From JBCCGL01 sp039029275 (lineage in GTDB: Bacteria > Pseudomonadota > Gammaproteobacteria > JBCCGL01), in NCBI GenBank assembly GCA_039029275.1, contig JBCCGL010000008.1, positions 199,806 to 263,805 on the forward strand: 64,000 nucleotides of DNA, written 5' to 3'. Under the pieces are notes generated by a model. The model was not told where the DNA came from, searched no databases, and worked only from the letters and a program-made list of their open reading frames with translations. Shown here piece after piece: positions 26,873 through 35,024 of this stretch. Both the position numbers and the translations under genes were made by a program. The stretch's first letter is position 1. Every line of letters starts with the position of its first letter.

Positions 26873-27109
26873 TGCCCTACGATAACAAATTTCGATAAAG
26901 AAGCGTTACAAGGCCTTCATCAGAGAGTAAACGTCGAGACCACGCAGTTGTGGTCGACTTTTAAAGGTATTACCGCGCGTTTTGAAACTGTCTGGCGATA
27001 CGCCAAAACTGTTAGCGCAGAATCATCGGTCAGCATCAGCGCCATAAAATAAATGCAGGCGCGCGCAACAAAGCATCGATTGGAAACAATCTCACCCTAT
27101 TCAGGTGCT

Positions 27110-28102
27110 TCACGCCGGTTCATCAGTATCTACCGGCTCTCGATCAAACGCCCCGATCCACGCGCGTAAAATATCATCGTCGCCGTTTTGTCGGCCCCAT
27201 TGCCGAATCGCGTTGCGAAGTCCAACCCTGCCGAGACGCGTAGCGGGTGTGTTGTGATCATCGGGCGAGCGTTTGGCGCGAAGCGCATCGAAGGTGTCGC
27301 GCTTTGCATCCAGATAATCTTCGACACCCCAGTCATCGATTAGCGCTTGAAACGACGCGAACGCCTGCGCGTCAAACGCTTTGTCTTCGCCCATTTTATT
27401 TGTGACCGGGCTGGCGGGGTGAATGTAACCGCAGGGGGTTAACCCGGCAGGAATCGGCGCATTCGCCGAATGGGTTCGACCCGTTCGCATCAGTTTGGGC
27501 AGCACGTGCGTGTGCGGCCCTTCGGGTGATCGCCCGTCGGTGTCCTCGCCGCCGATCTTTTGAAACACCTCGACCCGACCCAGTCGTGTCAGCGCAACCC
27601 GGTGCGGGTGAGCACTCAAAATAGCGCCCATCGCCGGGTTGCCAGCCTCGAACAGTGAGCGGCCCTCGACCGCGCGCAAGGCTTCGATCAGCGTTGAATC
27701 CATTGTGCGGATACAAAAATCAACCTGCGCTTGCCCCAGTCCCATGTCGAACAAAACGCCGCCTTCATCTTCGACGCGCAGTGCCGCATCGTCCGGGCCG
27801 AGTTCGGTCAATACGGTGCGTTTATTCATGGCCGCTGCAGTAGTCTCAAGGCACAGAGCGACAGACTGCCCCCACAGATGCGGCTTTGCGCTCAAGGTTT
27901 CGTAGGCAATCGGCTGTGCGTCTTCAAGCGCAGCCAATCTAATGCCGCCGCGATCGGTCACACACGAGAGGTCTGACGACGCGCTGGCGGGGGGATCGCC
28001 TTCAACGTGGTGAAACTCCGCGATTGCGCCGAAACTTCCCATCGACCAACCGCTCAGTGGGTTAGACAGTTGTTCGCGTACGACATCAGTTAAATCAGGC
28101 AT
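27110..28102 (-). CDS. Conserved unknown protein, last gene of the B12 uptake/salvage operon
   Basis: A 330-residue soluble protein with no signal or membrane segment and no motif I can assign to a characterised family. It has His-rich patches (SAHPHRVAL, GPHTHVLPKL) and a conserved-looking GYIHPASPV. I believe it belongs to a domain-of-unknown-function family, but I cannot verify that. The ATG at 28102 overlaps the end of cbiZ by 8 bases. The longer frame (to 28342) is a shadow of cbiZ. Its position behind the cobalamin riboswitch and fused by overlap to cbiZ implies a role in corrinoid salvage or use. Confidence 0.8.
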   Translation of the reverse strand: MPDLTDVVREQLSNPLSGWSMGSFGAIAEFHHVEGDPPASASSDLSCVTDRGGIRLAALEDAQPIAYETLSAKPHLWGQSVALCLETTAAAMNKRTVLTELGPDDAALRVEDEGGVLFDMGLGQAQVDFCIRTMDSTLIEALRAVEGRSLFEAGNPAMGAILSAHPHRVALTRLGRVEVFQKIGGEDTDGRSPEGPHTHVLPKLMRTGRTHSANAPIPAGLTPCGYIHPASPVTNKMGEDKAFDAQAFASFQALIDDWGVEDYLDAKRDTFDALRAKRSPDDHNTPATRLGRVGLRNAIRQWGRQNGDDDILRAWIGAFDREPVDTDEPA

Positions 28103-28793
28103 GTGTGTTTCTCTCTTGTTCAGTTTTCCAGTCCTGCGCACCGGTGAGGACTGCATCGTAAACCACTCGGCCCAACGCTTCGCCAATCGCTGTGTGCAAT
28201 CCGGCATAACTCGTCGACCCGACGGGGGCTGCGACGGCGACGCAATCCGTGCCAGTGCCGGTTGCACGACTGCGGGTTTGTTTATCCAACAGGGGTATGT
28301 TTGCGTCCAGAACGGCAGTGGTGCGCGCCTGTACAACGACACTCATCGCCTCAATCAGGCCTGCCTCACTCAGCCCCGTCTCGATCCACGCGGCCACGTT
28401 GATAGTGCCGAGCTTGCTGCTGATCGACGGCTGACGACTCCCAACCCTTTCTGCGTTTGACAAGCCAACCGTGGCCACAGCGCGCGCGCAAACGTGTTCA
28501 AGGTTCACTTCGTCAGTGCAAAAATGCGTGATATTTCGTGATGTAAGAAACGCAACACTTTGATGCTCTCCGCGATTGGCCAGTTCGGTCAGGAGCCAGT
28601 CGTGCACGTCGAGGTTTTGCGGCAGGTCGGCATTGCGCACTTCACGCCAAACGATCCGCTGCGCTGTGACGATACCAGGCCGGTTGATGCTCCAGCTCAG
28701 GACTCGCATCGGCTGACCGAGGTCGAGCGTCAGCCAGGGCCGATCGAGGCTTAGCCGTTGCGCGGCCCACTCGCTGTTTTGAGCATCGGTCAC
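28095..28793 (-). CDS. cbiZ: Adenosylcobinamide amidohydrolase CbiZ
   Basis: A 232-residue CbiZ. It cuts the aminopropanol side chain from adenosylcobinamide or pseudocobalamin so that the corrin can be rebuilt with a preferred lower ligand. Family marks are LTLDLGQPMRVLSWSINRPG, the VAFLTSRNITHF stretch, AVATVGLSNAERVG and GTGTDCVAVA. The GTG start lies in the btuD stop (GTGA overlap). Its place in a B12 import operon fits corrinoid remodelling. Confidence 0.92.
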   Translation of the reverse strand: MTDAQNSEWAAQRLSLDRPWLTLDLGQPMRVLSWSINRPGIVTAQRIVWREVRNADLPQNLDVHDWLLTELANRGEHQSVAFLTSRNITHFCTDEVNLEHVCARAVATVGLSNAERVGSRQPSISSKLGTINVAAWIETGLSEAGLIEAMSVVVQARTTAVLDANIPLLDKQTRSRATGTGTDCVAVAAPVGSTSYAGLHTAIGEALGRVVYDAVLTGAQDWKTEQERNTHA

Positions 28794-29548
28794 GCAACCA
28801 CCTCAAGCGGCTGAAAAACGGGGCCATCTTCGGTTTCGCGGAAAAATGCGCGAATGCTGAACACCGACTCCAGACGTTCCAATGTCAGCACTTCTTGAGG
28901 CGATCCATCCGCCACGATCTGACCTTCGCTGAGAAGAATCAGGCGGGTGCAATGGCGCGCGGCAAGACCGAGATCGTGTAATGACACGATGACACTGCGG
29001 CCCTTGTTGGCCAGCGCCGCAAAGGTTTGCATGGTGGCGATCTGGTGCGCGGGATCGAGACCGGCGACCGGTTCGTCCGCCAGAATCAGCGGCGTGTCTT
29101 GCGCCAGCGCGCGCGCGATCAGTACGCGCGCCTGCTCGCCGCCGGAAAGGCGGGTCGCGCTTCGTGTTCGAAACTCGCCGAGATCCATCGCCTTGAGCGC
29201 TGCCTCGACATGCGCATAGTCGTCGGGTGTGGCGCGCTGACCTCCCACCATGTGCGGGATACGGCCAAGCATCACGAGGGTCTCGACCGAGACTGGCCAG
29301 GCGATTTCGCGCGATTGCGGTAACCAGGTGGATCGGCGGGCGCGTTCTGTCGCGCTCATCTGCACGAGCGAGCTGTTGCCGTGGTGCGCAATCAAGCCCT
29401 GTGCCGCGCGCATCAGGGTGGTCTTCCCGGCCCCGTTCGGGCCCAGAAGTCCGACGCATTCACCAGAACTCACGCGTAGTGATACATCGTTCAGCACCGG
29501 GCGACCGCGCAACGCGACGCTGAGGTGTTCAATCGTCAAAAGGCTCAC
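28790..29548 (-). CDS. btuD: Vitamin B12 ABC transporter ATP-binding protein
   Basis: A 252-residue ATPase. Walker A is LLGPNGAGKTTLM, the ABC signature is RLSGGEQARVLIARAL, and Walker B is PLILADEPVAGLDP, with the switch His in VIVSLHDLGLA. The GTG at 29548 overlaps the btuC stop. The open frame runs to 29965, but the extra residues are a shadow of btuC. It powers corrinoid import with BtuC and BtuF. Confidence 0.93.
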   Translation of the reverse strand: MSLLTIEHLSVALRGRPVLNDVSLRVSSGECVGLLGPNGAGKTTLMRAAQGLIAHHGNSSLVQMSATERARRSTWLPQSREIAWPVSVETLVMLGRIPHMVGGQRATPDDYAHVEAALKAMDLGEFRTRSATRLSGGEQARVLIARALAQDTPLILADEPVAGLDPAHQIATMQTFAALANKGRSVIVSLHDLGLAARHCTRLILLSEGQIVADGSPQEVLTLERLESVFSIRAFFRETEDGPVFQPLEVVA

Positions 29549-30534
29549 GCGGACTGCCTCCGCGTTTTGTAGATCAGGTGTAAAAACAGCGGTGCGCCGA
29601 CCAGCGCAGTGACCACACCAAGCTTTAGATCCCGCGTTGGCAGGATGACGCGCACGGCGATATCGGCCGCCAGCAGCATGATCGCGCCACCCATTGCGGA
29701 CGCCCACAGTAGTTGCGAAGGGCGCGCGTCGACGAGGGGTCGAAGAATATGCGGGACGACCAGTCCAACGAATCCGATCGCGCCGGCGACTGCCGTGCCA
29801 GCACCCACAACCGTTGCGGTACCGACGATCAGAACCAAACGAACCCGCGTCAATCTTATCCCCAATGCGCTGGCGGCGTCCTCGCCGAGGGTCAGGGCAT
29901 CCAGCCCCCGCCCCAATCGAAGCAGCATGGCAGCTCCCGCCAACATAAACGGAAGCGCAATCCACACGTGGGTCATTGAGCGGTCAGCGAGCGAACCCAT
30001 CATCCAGAACACAATCTCGTTGGCGGCGAAGGGATTGGGTGAGAGGTTGAGTACCAGCGACGTCAGCGCGGCGGCCAGGGCGGAAATCGCAATTCCAGCG
30101 AGAATGAGCGTGAGCGATGTGCCGCGCGGCCCGGCCAGAAGAACCACCAACACGACACCCAGAAGCGCGCCGATAAGAGCCATCGCAGGGAGGCCTAGCA
30201 CGACACTCGCTGCCAGGCCGCTGTGTATTGCGATCACTGCCCCAAGCGCCGCTGAACCTGACACGCCAATAAGCCCGGGTTCTGCCAGCGGGTTGCGCAG
30301 GTAACCCTGCATCGCGGCTCCCGCCAAACCCAGACTGCCGCCAACCATCGCGGCCAGAATGGCGCGCGGCAGGCGAATTTCGCGCATAACCAGCGTGAGC
30401 GGTCCGCCGTCATCGCGCACTAAGGCGCTCAGGCTTTCGACAGGGCCAATCGCGGCGGGCCCCAAAACCAGAGCGGTGATGAACAGTGCGATCAGTACCG
30501 CGATCAGCGCTGCCGCGAGACGGTTGATTTTCAC
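29545..30534 (-). CDS. btuC: Vitamin B12 ABC transporter permease
   Basis: A 329-residue FecCD/BtuC-family permease with about ten membrane helices. MREIRLPRAILAAMVGGSLG and GAAMQGYLRNPLAEPGLIGV are family hallmarks, the latter forming the coupling loop to the ATPase. VGLVVPHILR near the C-terminus is likewise conserved. It starts inside the btuF stop (4-base overlap). Assignment to B12 rather than iron-siderophore rests on the riboswitch, BtuB and CbiZ neighbours. Confidence 0.93.
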   Translation of the reverse strand: MKINRLAAALIAVLIALFITALVLGPAAIGPVESLSALVRDDGGPLTLVMREIRLPRAILAAMVGGSLGLAGAAMQGYLRNPLAEPGLIGVSGSAALGAVIAIHSGLAASVVLGLPAMALIGALLGVVLVVLLAGPRGTSLTLILAGIAISALAAALTSLVLNLSPNPFAANEIVFWMMGSLADRSMTHVWIALPFMLAGAAMLLRLGRGLDALTLGEDAASALGIRLTRVRLVLIVGTATVVGAGTAVAGAIGFVGLVVPHILRPLVDARPSQLLWASAMGGAIMLLAADIAVRVILPTRDLKLGVVTALVGAPLFLHLIYKTRRQSA

Positions 30535-31370
30535 TCGCTGACAAGCTCTTGTCGCAGCTCGGCGAGCGCCGATATCGCCCGCAGGACGTACGGCGTGCCG
30601 CAGATCCAGTCGCGGTCGGTGAAGCCGCCGTTAGCCCCGCGTTCTTGCAATGCCTTGACCACGGGATGCTGCAGGATTTCCTCGGCGCGCGAGGCACCGG
30701 CGTAAGGCTGTGATGTGACCAGCGCGTCGGCATCAATCATCGCCAGGATTTCGAGTGGAAGGATCCCGCCGGAAGCATATCCGGCGCGCGAGGCGGCGTT
30801 TTCGAAGCCTGCCGCAATCAGTATCTGACCCGCCAGCGTGCGATCACCCGAGGTGTAGCCGTTGGCGTAATAAAGCGCGGCGCTGGGTCGTGTTTGACTC
30901 TCCTTCTGCAAGGCTGAGAGCCGATTGTCGTAATCGGCCACCAGCGCTTCGGCGGTTGTCGTGCGGCCGAGTAACTGCCCCATTTGCAAAATCCGCTTGC
31001 GTACTTCATCGAGGCCGTACGCGGGTTCAAACACCGCGACGGGAATGCCTAGTCTGCGCAACATATCGACGGTAGCGCGTGTGGTAAAGCTACCCGCGAT
31101 CACCAGATCCGGACGCATCAGGTAGATTTCTTCGGCGAGTCCGCGGTTGGCGAGGAAGGCGCGTGCGGTTTCAGCCATCGCAGAACTTCGTGGGTCCGCG
31201 GCGAGATAGGAAACCGAGTGGAGTTGTCCTTCGTCTGCCAGCATCATGGCGAGCTGGTCGGTGCACAGGTTCATCGAAACGACGCGGTGGGGCGCATCGT
31301 TTGCGATGGCCGGAGCGGAAAATGCCCCGGCCAAAAGCACAGTTCCTGCGATGAAATCAGTAGCGCGCAT
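30531..31370 (-). CDS. btuF: Periplasmic B12-binding protein BtuF-like
   Basis: A 279-residue class III substrate-binding protein with a signal peptide (IAGTVLLAGAFSAPAIA, cleavage near residue 23). RVVSMNLCTDQLAMMLAD and YLMRPDLVIAGSF are typical of BtuF/FepB-like binding proteins with two lobes joined by one helix. It overlaps the end of btuB by 14 bases. It delivers cobalamin or cobinamide to BtuCD. Confidence 0.9.
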   Translation of the reverse strand: MRATDFIAGTVLLAGAFSAPAIANDAPHRVVSMNLCTDQLAMMLADEGQLHSVSYLAADPRSSAMAETARAFLANRGLAEEIYLMRPDLVIAGSFTTRATVDMLRRLGIPVAVFEPAYGLDEVRKRILQMGQLLGRTTTAEALVADYDNRLSALQKESQTRPSAALYYANGYTSGDRTLAGQILIAAGFENAASRAGYASGGILPLEILAMIDADALVTSQPYAGASRAEEILQHPVVKALQERGANGGFTDRDWICGTPYVLRAISALAELRQELVSE

Positions 31371-33225
31371 CGATGCCGACGTAGGCTTGGCGCGGGCGGC
31401 CGGCGTATCCCCACACTTCCATCGTGTCCTCGTCGGTGAGGTTAACGACGCGACTCGTGAGCGAAACAGTATTGTTGAGAGCGTAGCGCGCCGACACGTC
31501 CAGCGTTGTGATGCTGGGAAGTTCTACCGTTTCAAAGCTGCCAAAAAACTGGGTATCCGGCAGGCTTGAAATGCGACGCAAGTTCGCCGCGAATGTCGCT
31601 TTGTCATCAAAGGCGCGCAGTGTTGCGCCGAATGCAAATTCTCGCTCCGCGCGACGAATCTCGGCGCTGCCGTCCGGGTTCTCGGCCTCCAGGTAGGTGT
31701 AAGACGCGCGCAGATCGAGATCGTCGGTAACGGCCAACTGCCCGCTCACCTCGACGCCCTCACGAGTGCTGTCGCCGGTTTGATTTTCGTAGGTAAATCC
31801 GCCAGCGGTGAGGCTAACCGAGGAGATTTCATCGGTCAGCGTCTCGTCAAAAATAGTGATGTCGACATAACCGCGGCCGTCCAGAAACGGGACTTCCACA
31901 CCGAGGTCAGTGCTTTCGTTGCGTTCGGGTTCGAGATCAGGATTACCCACGAATCCGAAAGCGTCAGCGTACAGTTCGAAATAGCTGGGGTTTACGATGC
32001 CCGTGCCCTTCGAGGCGTGCAAGCGCACACCGTTGTCCAGCGTGTGGGATACGCCAAGCGTCCAGGTTGACGCGGCTTCGAACGGATCGTTACGGTCCAA
32101 GCGAACACCTGCCTGAAGATCGAGACCGCTTTCAAAGCCACCTCGGTACTCCAGCGCAATAGAATCGGTATTGCGCTCGAAGTCCGGATTCGAGCTGCTT
32201 GAATCGCGCTCTTTTTCAATCAGGACGTTAAGCAGTTGATCCGCAGCGGCGACAGGCTCTTCGTCGAGGCCGATACTCATCAAATATTTGATCGCGTCGG
32301 TGCTGGTCTCGGTGGGTGCGCCTCCATTGTCTGTCCGCTCGTTTTCGGTTTGCTCGATGGACAATCGATGCGTCAGACGGCCATTGAGGGGTGACACTTC
32401 TGCGTAGAGATTGAAAGTTTGCTCATCGCGAGTAGCGAACGCGTCGCTGTCGACAACGTATTCATCGGCGTTGGTAGCCGTAAACGAGTTGCTGTCAAAA
32501 TCGAAATCCTCGGTCGCATCGCGGAAAGAGAAACCAAGCTCAAGCGCAGGAAGGATCTGATAATCGGCCTTAATGATCATCGTCTGGCGGTCGGTTTTAT
32601 CCTCTTCGCCACCGTCGTCAGAGAAATCCCAGCCGTCATCGCGCGCGCGGGAAAAGTTGAATGATACGCCGCCTTTTTCGTTACGTTTGGATGCAAAGCC
32701 AGTCAGTGTGGTGCCATCTCCCGCTTCGAAAGTAGCGCGAAATTCATCACCAATGCCGCCTTTGCGGGTGATGATGTTGATTACGCCGGCCGAGGCGTTT
32801 GATCCGTAAAACACCGATTGCGGACCACGCAGCACTTCGATGCGTTCGATGTTGGCGGTTTCGAGACCGCTGAGAATGTACTCGCCGTCTCCGCCCGCAG
32901 CTTCGACGCCGTCAATCAAAATCAGCGTGTGATTGCCTTCGCCACCGCGAATGCGAACCTGTGTGAAATTGCCACCCGACCCGTTAACAGATACCCCCGG
33001 CACGGCCCGTAAGGCGTCCTGCACCGTGGTGATCCCGCGATCTATAATCTCTTGTGCGGTGATGATCGTGGAGGCCCGGCCGTAAGCGTTGGCGGCCACC
33101 GGAGTAAGACCGCCGGAAAGGACCACCGTGCCCAGATCGACGGTGTCGTCTTGCGCATTTGCGGGAGTGGATAAAGATGATGTTGCGACAAGCGCCGCCA
33201 AAGCGAAAACAGAAAGTGGGTTCAT
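31357..33225 (-). CDS. btuB: TonB-dependent vitamin B12 receptor
   Basis: A 622-residue outer-membrane receptor. Signal peptide at 1-24 (ALAALVATSSLSTPANA), a likely TonB box near VDLGTVVLSGG, a plug domain (ITAQEIIDRGITTVQDALRA, then VRIRGGEGNHTLILIDGVEA), and a 22-strand barrel ending in YVGIDARY with the usual C-terminal aromatic. The Asp-rich outer loops are consistent with calcium-assisted ligand binding. GGAGG lies 7 bases upstream of the ATG. It is first in a six-gene overlapping operon and lies behind a cobalamin riboswitch. Confidence 0.95.
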   Translation of the reverse strand: MNPLSVFALAALVATSSLSTPANAQDDTVDLGTVVLSGGLTPVAANAYGRASTIITAQEIIDRGITTVQDALRAVPGVSVNGSGGNFTQVRIRGGEGNHTLILIDGVEAAGGDGEYILSGLETANIERIEVLRGPQSVFYGSNASAGVINIITRKGGIGDEFRATFEAGDGTTLTGFASKRNEKGGVSFNFSRARDDGWDFSDDGGEEDKTDRQTMIIKADYQILPALELGFSFRDATEDFDFDSNSFTATNADEYVVDSDAFATRDEQTFNLYAEVSPLNGRLTHRLSIEQTENERTDNGGAPTETSTDAIKYLMSIGLDEEPVAAADQLLNVLIEKERDSSSSNPDFERNTDSIALEYRGGFESGLDLQAGVRLDRNDPFEAASTWTLGVSHTLDNGVRLHASKGTGIVNPSYFELYADAFGFVGNPDLEPERNESTDLGVEVPFLDGRGYVDITIFDETLTDEISSVSLTAGGFTYENQTGDSTREGVEVSGQLAVTDDLDLRASYTYLEAENPDGSAEIRRAEREFAFGATLRAFDDKATFAANLRRISSLPDTQFFGSFETVELPSITTLDVSARYALNNTVSLTSRVVNLTDEDTMEVWGYAGRPRQAYVGIDARY

Positions 33226-33344
33226 TCAATACCTCCAAAGCTGGCCATACAGCCAGTAACAAAAATAAGTTGTGTCTTTGAAGGTGGGATTCCTCCGCAG
33301 ACGATGATTTACATCACCGCTACGGATTGACCGTTGACCATGGC

Positions 33345-33555
33345 GCGCCCCGCACCCGGACAGGGTGATTGCATCGGCAGGTCTCCTGGCTCGCGGGTCA
33401 ATGTTTCACCGGGCCTTCCCAGCGCGCTCATGCGCGCCAGTGGCAATGCCGGTGTTACTCACCGCTTACAGTTGCGGGGGCAGCCGCAGGTTTAACCGCA
33501 TGGCGGTTGCACTGCGTTCCCTCTTAGTCTGACGACCGAGGTCGGGCGCCAGAAC
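33345..33555 (-). promoter_or_regulatory. Cobalamin riboswitch upstream of btuB
   Basis: On the minus strand the conserved order is present: AAGAGGGAACGCAGTGCAA, then CTGCCCCCGCAACTGTAAGC, CACTGG, GGGAAGG, and the B12 box GCCAGGAGACCTGCC (33376-33390). This is the standard AdoCbl aptamer. The btuB start is about 120 bases downstream of the aptamer end. Control is likely repression of the uptake operon at high cobalamin, by masking of the ribosome binding site or by termination. I could not decide between these by eye. Confidence 0.95.
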
Positions 33556-33718
33556 CGAAGCGCGCGTAGGTTAGCAAAACTTTTCGGACGAAAAAACGTT
33601 TTTTTAATTGCAGCGCTCTCCAAAACAAATTGTCAGAGCGCGCGTCTATTTGTTCTCATTCCCGCGTGGCTGGGCAGTTGACGGCGCAGTGGCATCGTGT
33701 GAAAAACGCGTGACCGAT

Positions 33719-34099
33719 CTATGAACAAAATGTCGGTTTGCGAAAGAAAACCTTTTGAATCAGGGGTCTGAGTTTTAGGAAAATGCGATAGAGGGGGTTG
33801 GCTAAAACGATGATCCAGGGCTGTCGGACCAATTTTCCTAACACGCTGAACCGCGGTAGAACAACCCAAAGCTCGGCGAATGCTTTGGGACCGTCGACGA
33901 GTTGCCCGTCCGGCAATCGAACGTGAAAGCGGGCCATTGCCTGCGTGCGTGACAGATCATTTTCGATCGTCTCATCATCGCCTGCGCTGACATCAACCCA
34001 GCTAACGGCATCGGCCCCACGCTGTTTTTGGTACCAGGCAATTTCGCGTCGGCACAGCGGACAAGCGCCGTCGAAATAAACTGTCACAGGATTTGTCAT
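33719..34099 (-). CDS. DCC-family (DUF393) thiol-disulfide oxidoreductase-like protein
   Basis: A 126-residue protein with the family motif VYFDGACPLCRREIAWY (CxxC at residues 14-17) and a hydrophobic C-terminal half. DCC proteins are thioredoxin-like, and their physiological role is poorly known. It stands alone, divergent from the rhodanese lipoprotein gene, and is separated from btuB by the riboswitch region. Confidence 0.88.
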   Translation of the reverse strand: MTNPVTVYFDGACPLCRREIAWYQKQRGADAVSWVDVSAGDDETIENDLSRTQAMARFHVRLPDGQLVDGPKAFAELWVVLPRFSVLGKLVRQPWIIVLANPLYRIFLKLRPLIQKVFFRKPTFCS

Positions 34100-34262
34100 A
34101 AAAGGTCATACGGTTAGAAACAGTTACAGTTCACCGCTCGTCGGTTTTGCTTAATGTTACGTTCTATACGGATCACTGGCACCCACGCCGAGAGACGAAT
34201 AGACTTGGGAATATCGAGTCAAATATCAGCTGACACGCTTGTCCAGAAGTGAATTATTAATT

Positions 34263-35024
34263 GTGAATAAGTTTAAAAGTATCGCGTTATCTGCGCTCGC
34301 CGCGTTATTGCTTTCTAGCTGCAGCGATGAACCCGAAGTCACGCAACAGACCGAGCAGGTGCAACCGCTTTTTGATACCTCACGATTTATCAGTGCTGCG
34401 GACGTGCTCGGTCGTATCGAATCCAGTGAAAAGCAATGGCTTTTTGATGTTCGCAACAAAGTGTCATTCGCTGAGTTGCACATTGAGTCTGCGCTCTCGT
34501 TGCCCTACGGAAAATTTGATCAAAAAACGCTGGCGTCAATCGAAGGGCTATCGCTCAATTCGCCGATTGTCACGTATTGCGGGTGCCCGCATACCTTGTC
34601 GGGTTTTGCGGCGGAGCAGATCGCGCAATTTGGATACACCGATGTTCGCGTATTACATGAGGGATTTTTTTACTGGCGCGACAATGGCTTTCCGGTTTCT
34701 GGCCAGAATGCGCAAGTCACAACACGATTGGAATTCGCAGGAACGTTGGAATCACACGAACAGCCGTTGGTGAATAAGGCGGTATTTTTGCGCAATGTTC
34801 GCAACGGGCAGCTTGAAGCGGCGGTGACCGATACAAACGGGTATTTTGAAACGGATTTTCACGTGATGTCGTTTCGCGAAAATGACGAGTTTCAACTCTA
34901 CCTGGAGAGTCTGGATTCTCCGGAGCTTGGGCGTTTTACGGCGAGTGAAACAAAATTAAACCGTATCAGCGTTAGTAACATCGACCAAAACGAACCGATC
35001 ATTCAGTCGGCGCTAGATTACTGA
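34263..35024 (+). CDS. Rhodanese-domain lipoprotein
   Basis: A 253-residue protein starting at GTG 34263 with a lipoprotein signal peptide whose lipobox is LLSSC (Cys20). The rhodanese-like domain follows (about residues 40-145: QWLFDVRNKVSFAELHI, then VTYCGCPHTLSGFAAEQ, where a CGCP loop takes the place of the active-site loop). The C-terminal part (about 160-253) looks like a beta-sandwich of unknown type. A TTG at 34239 is in frame but would put eight residues before the signal peptide. Its end overlaps the convergent phosphorylase gene by 26 bases. Confidence 0.8.
   Translation: MNKFKSIALSALAALLLSSCSDEPEVTQQTEQVQPLFDTSRFISAADVLGRIESSEKQWLFDVRNKVSFAELHIESALSLPYGKFDQKTLASIEGLSLNSPIVTYCGCPHTLSGFAAEQIAQFGYTDVRVLHEGFFYWRDNGFPVSGQNAQVTTRLEFAGTLESHEQPLVNKAVFLRNVRNGQLEAAVTDTNGYFETDFHVMSFRENDEFQLYLESLDSPELGRFTASETKLNRISVSNIDQNEPIIQSALDY

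Noticed and set aside
28103..28342. N-terminal extension of the unknown B12-operon protein
   Set aside because: The extension lies entirely within cbiZ in another frame. The ATG at 28102 gives the normal short overlap seen at every other junction of the operon.
29549..29965. N-terminal extension of BtuD
   Set aside because: The extra residues are a shadow of btuC, and the GTG at 29548 starts the ABC protein exactly at the usual position.
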